Shown: piece after piece, positions 58,492 through 64,000 of the stretch
Layout of the letters: every line of letters starts with the position of its first letter
Numbering within the stretch: the first letter of the stretch is position 1
Origin: Saprospira grandis
GTDB lineage: Bacteria > Bacteroidota > Bacteroidia > Chitinophagales > Saprospiraceae
Length of the DNA stretch: 64,000 nt
NCBI RefSeq assembly: GCF_027594745.1
Contig: NZ_CP110854.1
Location: 3,241,501-3,305,500, forward strand
Direction: 5' to 3'
Program-made: the position numbers and the translations under genes
The notes under the pieces: generated by a model
Told to the model about the DNA's origin: nothing
Seen by the model: the letters and a program-made list of their open reading frames with translations, nothing else
Databases searched by the model: none

Positions 58492-60015
58492 TTAAATTTC
58501 TTTACGCAAACGAGCCACCGGAATATTCAACTGCTCTCGGTATTTGGCTACCGTTCTTCGAGCAATATTATAGCCCTTATCTTGTAAGGCCGTTTTCAGT
58601 TTCTCATCAGAAAGGGGCTTGCGCTTGTTCTCTGCCTCAATGATTTCGGTCAAAATTTTCTTGACCTCTAAGGTAGAGACCTCCTCTCCAGATTGGGTCT
58701 GCAAAGACTCTGAGAAAAAGCTCTTGAGCCGCTTGGTCCCAAATTCAGTTTGTACGTATTTGCTGTTGGCCACCCGCGAAATGGTCGAGATATCTAGGCC
58801 CGTAATTTCGGCAATGTCTTTTAGAATCATGGGCCGCAAGCGCTTCTCATCTCCCGTCAAAAAGAAGTCTTCCTGATAGTTCATGATGGTGTACATGGTC
58901 CTAAACATGGTGTCCTGACGCTGACGAATGGCATCAATAAACCAACGAGCGGCATCAATTTTTTGCTTGACAAACATGATGGCTTCTCGCTGTTTTTTGT
59001 CTTTCTTGCTGGCGCTATAGGCCTCCAACATGTTTTTATATTCCCGATTGATCCGAAGTTCAGGAGCATTGCGGCTGTTCAAGCGCAGGTCTAGCTCTCC
59101 GTTTTTGTTCTCAATAATAAAGTCGGGCACTACATATTTCTTAATCTTAGAAGAAGAAGCGTAAACGCTACCGGGCTTGGGGTTGAGTTTCAAAATTTCA
59201 TCGGTCGCCTCTTTGAGGTCCTCTCTAAAAATATTGAGTTGGCGAATCAGCTTCTTGTAGTGCTTTTTAGAAAAGGGCTCAAAGTAGTCTTTGATAATTC
59301 GATGGGCCAATTTGAGGCTCTTCATTTCCTTTTCATCATAGTATTGCTGCACTTCTTCAGACTGTAGTTTGCGGTCCAATTGCAAAAGCAAACATTCCCG
59401 CAAATCTCTAGCGCCAATTCCAGCGGGCTCAAACTGATGAATCACCTCCTCCAAAACACGTAGGATTTCAGCCTCGCTAAAACGAACATTTTCGGCAAAT
59501 AATAGGTCGTCGGCCAAGGCAATAGGCTCTCTCCGCAAATAACCATCATCATCCAAGCTGCCCATAATCTGCCGCGCAATCAATTCCTCCGATTCCGTCA
59601 GTTCTCGCATGCCCAACTGCCGCTCTAGCTGTTCCTGAAAACTAGATTCTACAGCAGCGGGAATGGTCTTTTCTTCTTGGTCGGGCGAGTAATTATTGAC
59701 CTCTAATTTATAAGAAGCAACATCATCGCCTAAATATTCTTCCAAATAATCCTCAAAATCGGGGTCATTGAGCTCTTCTTCTTCCTCTTTTTTCTCCGAT
59801 TCCTCATTTCCAATCAAATATTCCTCCTCTAAGGGGTCTTCTTTTTCTTCTTCCTCATTTTGGTGCTCATCAATTTCTAGAGCAGGGTTACCTTCTAGTT
59901 CCTGTTGGACCCGCTGTTCTAGCATATCGGTGGGCACTTGCAAAAGCTTCATCAGCTGAATTTGCTGAGGCGATAGCTTTTGCATCATCTTCTGAGATTG
60001 CTGTTGCTTGAGCAT
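58492..60015 (-). CDS. rpoN: RNA polymerase sigma-54 factor RpoN
   Basis: Sigma-54 directs transcription from -24/-12 promoters and needs enhancer-binding activators. The 507-residue protein has region I (KLSPQQIQLMKLLQVPTDML, Gln-rich), an acidic region II (about 60-105, long runs of Glu and Asp), the core-binding region and the C-terminal DNA-binding part. The RpoN box reads ARRTVAKYREQL about 15 residues from the end. It is on the minus strand behind a plausible promoter at 60081-60112. Regulators of the sigma-54 activator type are not in the window. Confidence 0.95.
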   Translation of the reverse strand: MLKQQQSQKMMQKLSPQQIQLMKLLQVPTDMLEQRVQQELEGNPALEIDEHQNEEEEKEDPLEEEYLIGNEESEKKEEEEELNDPDFEDYLEEYLGDDVASYKLEVNNYSPDQEEKTIPAAVESSFQEQLERQLGMRELTESEELIARQIMGSLDDDGYLRREPIALADDLLFAENVRFSEAEILRVLEEVIHQFEPAGIGARDLRECLLLQLDRKLQSEEVQQYYDEKEMKSLKLAHRIIKDYFEPFSKKHYKKLIRQLNIFREDLKEATDEILKLNPKPGSVYASSSKIKKYVVPDFIIENKNGELDLRLNSRNAPELRINREYKNMLEAYSASKKDKKQREAIMFVKQKIDAARWFIDAIRQRQDTMFRTMYTIMNYQEDFFLTGDEKRLRPMILKDIAEITGLDISTISRVANSKYVQTEFGTKRLKSFFSESLQTQSGEEVSTLEVKKILTEIIEAENKRKPLSDEKLKTALQDKGYNIARRTVAKYREQLNIPVARLRKEI

Positions 60016-60080
60016 ATATTTATCGTTTAAATAGGCTGTGCGAAAAGGGTTATAGGGGCTATATACGCCCGCTTACTTAC

Positions 60081-60112
60081 TAAAGTTACTATTTTTAGCC
60101 CTTAAAATCAAA
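60081..60112 (-). promoter_or_regulatory. Candidate promoter of rpoN
   Basis: On the minus strand TTTG (60109-60112) is followed after 20 bases by TAACTTTA (60081-60088), one mismatch from the Bacteroidota -7 box TAnnTTTG. It lies 66 bases upstream of the rpoN start. Confidence 0.5.
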
Positions 60113-60222
60113 TTTAAGTTTTCATTTGGTAAGATTTTTGATTAGGCGGCCGCTTTTTGACAAAAAAAAGCAGCAACTTCTTATCGCTGCTACTTTGGTA
60201 GGGGAGGGGATGTCTAGGTTTT

Positions 60223-60551
60223 GGGGCCCGCGGCCAGCTTTGCTGGCCGCCGCTATGCTGCGCCGCTCGCAGGTCTGCTCGGCCCTGCAGCCCTTCGGGC
60301 TTTGGTCTGGCCTGCGGCCACGGCTGCGCAGCGCTGGGCCGCTCATCGGTATTTTTTCAGTTGATTTATCTTCTTTGGCCTTTTGTTTTTTATGGCGTCC
60401 TACAGGCCCGAAGGGCCGCAGGCTGAGGGATAGATAGTGGTGCGGCGAAGCCGCAGACCGAGCAAAATGAGCGCAGCGAAATTTTGCGCAGGGCCGAGCG
60501 AGTAGCGAGCCACGACATAGCCCGACCCGAGCGAAGCGAGTGGGCAGCCCC
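60223..60551. repeat. GC-rich intergenic element E16 (type C forward, type B reverse)
   Basis: The forward half starts GGGGCCCGCGGCCAGC, with a core at 60265 and the end GGCTGCGCAGCGCTGGGCC. The reverse half, from about 60403, has an inverted core at 60491 and ends GGGCAGCCCC. The order of types is the same as in E1, with about 60 bases of AT-rich spacer. The remaining sequence from rpoN contains a small hairpin (AGCAGC...GCTGCT) and no gene. Confidence 0.85.
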
Positions 60552-60558
60552 TAAAAAT

Positions 60559-61458
60559 CTACAGAAAAATATAGACAGATAGCAACAAAAGGTAGCAATA
60601 GAGGAGGCATTGGATGAGGTAAGTTTTGCCGTCTGCTTTGGGGCTGCGCAAAAACCAAAGGCGGTACATAATATATAGATGCGTAGCTAATGCAGGCAAG
60701 ATTAAAGCAAGATCTAGCCAAAATAGTCCCTCTTGCAACTGAAAATAGACGATTCCAACACTAAGCGACATAATGGCCCAAAAGCTCATCGTAATGATTC
60801 TGGCCTTTTTATCGCCCACTAAGATAGGGAGGGTTTTGCGGCCCGTTTTGCGGTCGCCTTCTACATCTCTAAAATCTTGGGTGCAAGAAGTCAGGGCCAC
60901 CCAAAAAGAAATTAAGCTGATCCAAATAATAGCCGAGTTGCTAAATGGACCAATAATTTGCCAGGCGGCGCCTAGCTGAGCAGCAGTGCCCAAGCCCATA
61001 GAGACAAAATTTTTTGTGATCCAGTTTTTATCCCAGCCGCGCAAATTGAGCATATAGGTAACAATTACCCAAAGCAGCGACCAATAAAATACGCCCAAAA
61101 AGGCGCCTAAAATTAGGTAAATGGCCGTGCCTAAATAATAGCGAAAATAAGCGCCTTGCTCGTTAATTAGGCCAGAAGGCAAGGGCCGAAAAGGCTTGTT
61201 GAGTCTGTCTTCTTCTATGGCCTCCAACTGATTACTAATATCAAAAGGATATATGTAAAAAATAAAGTAGCAAAGTCCTAGGCCAAAATAAGCCAGGCTC
61301 TGAAGATTAACCGAAGCGGCCGAAAAAAGCGCCACTAGCATAAAAATACTAGCCGATACCACCGAGACCAAAAGGTCGGTTTTTGTAAATTTCCAGAGGA
61401 GTTCTACTTCCCTAGAAAAAGCAAAAAATAACTGGTTAAATGAGATTTGTTTGTTCAT
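60559..61458 (-). CDS. UbiA-family prenyltransferase
   Basis: The 299-residue protein (from the ATG giving MNKQISFNQLFF) has eight to nine transmembrane helices. The two Asp-rich motifs are intact: NQLEAIEEDRLNKPFRPLPS (with NxxxxxxDxxxxKPxRP) and QDFRDVEGDRKTGRKTLP. UbiA-type enzymes attach polyprenyl chains to aromatic acceptors, as in menaquinone, heme O or (bacterio)chlorophyll synthesis. The spacing DVEGDRKTGRKTLP is like that of the digeranylgeranylglycerylphosphate and homogentisate-type branch. The acceptor cannot be decided from sequence. It is a single gene upstream of element E16. Confidence 0.9.
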   Translation of the reverse strand: MNKQISFNQLFFAFSREVELLWKFTKTDLLVSVVSASIFMLVALFSAASVNLQSLAYFGLGLCYFIFYIYPFDISNQLEAIEEDRLNKPFRPLPSGLINEQGAYFRYYLGTAIYLILGAFLGVFYWSLLWVIVTYMLNLRGWDKNWITKNFVSMGLGTAAQLGAAWQIIGPFSNSAIIWISLISFWVALTSCTQDFRDVEGDRKTGRKTLPILVGDKKARIITMSFWAIMSLSVGIVYFQLQEGLFWLDLALILPALATHLYIMYRLWFLRSPKADGKTYLIQCLLYCYLLLLSVYIFL

Positions 61459-61494
61459 AGGGCTCTGTTTTTCTCTATAATACGCAAAAAACAA

Positions 61495-62019
61495 CCCAAA
61501 TGCAGATAAAATTCTGTCTTTTTACTATAGCTAAGAATTAAGTTTGGTTAATTCTTGTCACTCTTCCTTCGCTTTTTTGTCCTTTAGTGTCCTCTCTATT
61601 TCCTGTCGTTAACTACAATTAAAATAAATTTTATACCGTAAATCAATTGATTATCTGCAATTTGTTTGGGTCTTATAGTTGTTTATGACATTTTTAGTCA
61701 AAATGTTACCCTAAAAGCCAGATTTTATTTAAATCAGCTTAACATTTCTTTTACAATCTAGAAGTCATAAAAAAGCTAAAAAAGTATTTTTTTGCCTGTT
61801 TTTGCTTTTAAGTGGCTGATTTTCAGCTGGTTTTACCTTGTTAGATTGGCTAAACTTCCTTTTTGCCCTATTTTAGCAGCTTGCTTGCCCAAAGAAAATA
61901 TTTGGGCCTTTTATCTAGTAGCCCCTAAAAAATACTATAGATCTATAGTTGCTGTGACAATTTAGAGACTTAACTTATTGGCCCGTTTTTGCTGCTTTTG
62001 TGTCAGCCTAGGGCCAAAA
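61495..62019. other. AT-rich gene-free region with a 16-bp palindrome
   Basis: No open frame of credible length or composition occurs in this AT-rich stretch between two minus-strand genes. It holds a perfect palindrome ACTATAGATCTATAGT (61934-61949) and A- and T-runs. The upstream region of the prenyltransferase gene lies at its left end. I found no exact promoter box. Confidence 0.6.
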
Positions 62020-62054
62020 AAAAGCGAACTTCCCAATTCGGGAAGTTCGCTTTT
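62020..62054 (-). terminator. Strong terminator after gyrB
   Basis: A 15-bp perfect stem AAAAGCGAACTTCCC/GGGAAGTTCGCTTTT with a 5-base loop is followed on the minus strand by TTTTT. It ends the gyrB transcript. Confidence 0.95.
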
Positions 62055-62075
62055 CGCTCTATAGAGGCCTAAATC

Positions 62076-64000
62076 CTAGGCATCAACATTAGCATATTTT
62101 GCATTTTCTTCAATAAACTTACGGCGAGGAGGCACGGCATCTCCCATCAGCATACTAAAGGTGTCATCGGCCATTTCGGCATCTTCAATCTGTACCTGAC
62201 GAAGGGTGCGGGTTTCGGGATTCATGGTGGTTTCCCAAAGTTGCTCGGCATTCATTTCACCCAAACCCTTATAGCGCTGTACGCCAACGCCCTGTCCGCC
62301 TAATTCGGCTACCGCCATTTGGCGTTGTGCCTCATCCCAGCAGTAAACTTGTTTTTTGCCTTTCTTGACCAAGTAGAGGGGGGGCGCAGCAATATAAACA
62401 TAGCCGTTCTCTACCAAGGGGCGCATATAGCGGAAGAAGAAGGTCAAAATCAAGGTAACGATATGGCTACCATCTACATCGGCATCACACATAATGACGA
62501 TTTTGTGGTAACGCAATTTCTCGGTATCCAGATAACGATCGCCATCTTTTTCGGCTATGCGTACGCCTAGGGCCGTAAAAATATTTTTGATCTCTTCATT
62601 CTCGTAGATTTTATGCTCCATGGCCTTTTCTACGTTCAAGATCTTACCCCGCAAAGGTAAAATAGCCTGAAACTCACGGCTACGACCCTGTTTGGCCGTT
62701 CCACCCGCCGAGTCTCCCTCTACCAAAAAGATTTCAGAAAGGCTAGCATCTCTAGACGAACAATCGGCCAGTTTACCTGGCAGACCAGAACCCGTCAATA
62801 CGTTTTTGCGCTGTACCATTTCTCTGGCCTTGCGAGCTGCTGTACGAGCACGAGCGGCCAAAACCACCTTGTCAATAATTAACTTAGCCGTAGAAGGATT
62901 TTCCTCCAAGTAAAGAGCAAAGGCCTTACGCACCGCCCCCGAGACAATAGAATTGACCTCTTGGTTGCCCAATTCGCCCTTGGTTTGTCCCTTAAACTGC
63001 GGGTTGGGCACCTTTACCGCCACTACAGCCGTGAGGCCCTCTCGAAAATCTTCACTAGAAATAGTCGCCTTGGCCTTGGCAAACAAGCCCGTCCGCTCTC
63101 CATATTTCTTGAGCTCATGGCCCACCGCTCTGCGGAATCCAGAAACATGCGTTCCGCCTTCAATCGTATTGATATTATTGACAAAAGAGCGAAGGTTCTC
63201 CCGATAAGAGTTGTTGTACTGAAAAGCCACCTCGACAAATACGCCCTCTTCTTCTCCCATCACATGAATAGGTTCGGGCAACAAAATATCTCGGTTGTTA
63301 TTGTTGTCCATTTCCTGAACAAACTCCTTAAGCCCTCCTTCAGAAAAGAATTCCTCCCGCTTGAAACTGCCATCTTCCTCCAATTTGCGCTCATCAATGA
63401 TGATCAAACGCAAACCTTTGTTCAAATAGGCCAATTCCCGCAAGCGCTTGGCTAAGTTTTCATAAATATAATTGGTGGCCGAAAAAATACTGGCATCAGG
63501 CAAAAAAGTCACTTTGGTCCCCGTTCGATCGGTCTGCCCAATCACAGTTACCTCGGTTTGCGGAATCCCACAGCTATATTCCTGCACATAAACCTGCCCC
63601 TCGCGATGCACCTCCGCCTTCAAAAAGCTAGATAGGGCATTCACACAAGAAACCCCCACACCATGCAAACCACCAGATACCTGATAGGTCTTTTTATCAA
63701 ATTTTCCACCAGCATGCAAGACGGTCATGACCACCTCCAAGGCAGATTTTTGTAGCTTCTGATGCATGCCCACGGGAATCCCCCGACCATTATCAAAAAC
63801 ACTAACCGAATTATTGGGGTGCACGGTAATCGTCACCTCATCGCAATAACCCGCCAAATGCTCATCAATCGAGTTGTCCAAGACTTCCCATACCAAATGA
63901 TGAAGGCCTTTGCTATCTGTGCTACCAATATACATACCTGGCCGCATACGCACGGCCTCCAAGCCTTCCAGCGCCTGAATATTATCGGCGCCATAGTCCG
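62076..64000 (-). CDS. gyrB: DNA gyrase subunit B (5' end outside window)
   Basis: The ATPase subunit of DNA gyrase is present except for its first residues; the frame runs off the window edge with YGADNIQALEGLEAVRMRPG. The GHKL ATP site is visible (VLDNSIDEHLAG, VFDNGRGIP, GLHGVGVSCVNALS), then the transducer and the TOPRIM domain (LVEGDSAGGTAKQGRSR and MCDADVDGSHI). The tail VGVQRYKGLGEMNAEQLWET is typical of GyrB rather than ParE. About 640 residues are visible and the C terminus is intact (ENAKYANVDA). Confidence 0.96.
   Translation of the reverse strand, partial: DYGADNIQALEGLEAVRMRPGMYIGSTDSKGLHHLVWEVLDNSIDEHLAGYCDEVTITVHPNNSVSVFDNGRGIPVGMHQKLQKSALEVVMTVLHAGGKFDKKTYQVSGGLHGVGVSCVNALSSFLKAEVHREGQVYVQEYSCGIPQTEVTVIGQTDRTGTKVTFLPDASIFSATNYIYENLAKRLRELAYLNKGLRLIIIDERKLEEDGSFKREEFFSEGGLKEFVQEMDNNNNRDILLPEPIHVMGEEEGVFVEVAFQYNNSYRENLRSFVNNINTIEGGTHVSGFRRAVGHELKKYGERTGLFAKAKATISSEDFREGLTAVVAVKVPNPQFKGQTKGELGNQEVNSIVSGAVRKAFALYLEENPSTAKLIIDKVVLAARARTAARKAREMVQRKNVLTGSGLPGKLADCSSRDASLSEIFLVEGDSAGGTAKQGRSREFQAILPLRGKILNVEKAMEHKIYENEEIKNIFTALGVRIAEKDGDRYLDTEKLRYHKIVIMCDADVDGSHIVTLILTFFFRYMRPLVENGYVYIAAPPLYLVKKGKKQVYCWDEAQRQMAVAELGGQGVGVQRYKGLGEMNAEQLWETTMNPETRTLRQVQIEDAEMADDTFSMLMGDAVPPRRKFIEENAKYANVDA

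Noticed and set aside
62076..64000. Topoisomerase IV subunit ParE rather than GyrB
   Set aside because: The TOPRIM and tail signatures (VGVQRYKGLGEMNAEQLWET) are those of GyrB.

Overview
This 64 kb window is bacterial chromosome from a member of the Bacteroidota, most likely a gliding, filamentous Saprospiraceae organism close to Saprospira grandis. That placement is an inference. It rests on secreted proteins ending in type IX secretion (T9SS) sorting domains, a TonB-dependent receptor with a carboxypeptidase-like N-terminal domain, lipoproteins with Bacteroidota-type lipoboxes, start sites without Shine-Dalgarno motifs, TAnnTTTG-type -7 promoter boxes, and a complete chemotaxis set with no flagellar gene in view. 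No tRNA, rRNA, CRISPR array or transposase gene was found.

Layout. 1-3.7 kb (minus): an operon of a 7TM-HD phosphohydrolase, a GNAT acetyltransferase, surE and a membrane protein cut by the window edge. 4.1-8.6 kb (minus): two tandem paralogous FG-GAP proteins with T9SS tails. 9-12.3 kb: an outer-membrane barrel with a lipoprotein, then a PagL-like lipid A deacylase behind a 22/44-bp tandem repeat. 12.5-15.5 kb: a secreted, membrane-anchored TPR-CHAT protease-like protein. 15.8-19.4 kb: a lipoprotein, glmM (TTG start) and a cysteine desulfurase. 19.7-20.9 kb: two LuxR-type regulators. 21-25.2 kb: a six-gene stressosome and partner-switching operon (STAS antagonist, globin-RsbR, RsbS, RsbT, RsbX, and an RsbU phosphatase fused to an RsbW-like kinase domain) with no sigma factor. 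25.8-29.6 kb: a SulP transporter, a YhhQ transporter and a CpcT-like lipoprotein. 29.9-38.5 kb: chemotaxis genes for a soluble triple-PAS MCP, CheW, CheY, CheB, CheA, a CheC/CheX-type phosphatase, CheR and a second, degenerate CheR. 38.8-41.5 kb: a TonB-dependent receptor. 41.46-42.46 kb: a 1-kb gene-free composite element with exact 25-bp terminal inverted repeats around a 42-bp tandem array. 42.6-45.9 kb: an AddA/RecB-like helicase with a decayed nuclease domain. 45.9-54.9 kb: a MORN-repeat protein, kptA, DUF2452, a DUF5672 glycosyltransferase-like gene, a lipoprotein, rlmH, a rhomboid protease, a PabC-like aminotransferase and hypothetical genes. 55.0-56.8 kb: an AT-rich, terminator-bounded ATPase/TOPRIM-like pair that looks like a phage-defence cassette. 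56.9-64 kb: sbcD, a small membrane protein, rpoN, a UbiA-family prenyltransferase and gyrB (cut by the window edge).

The most striking non-coding feature is a family of GC-rich, hairpin-rich intergenic elements at 16 loci with about 20 copies of a core close to GCTCGCAGGTCTGCTCGGCC. Their hairpin arms differ in sequence between copies but remain paired. The best candidates for an undescribed system are (i) the sigma-less stressosome with a fused phosphatase-kinase next to two LuxR regulators, (ii) the ATPase/TOPRIM-like cassette, and (iii) the GC-rich element family with its 1-kb composite form.
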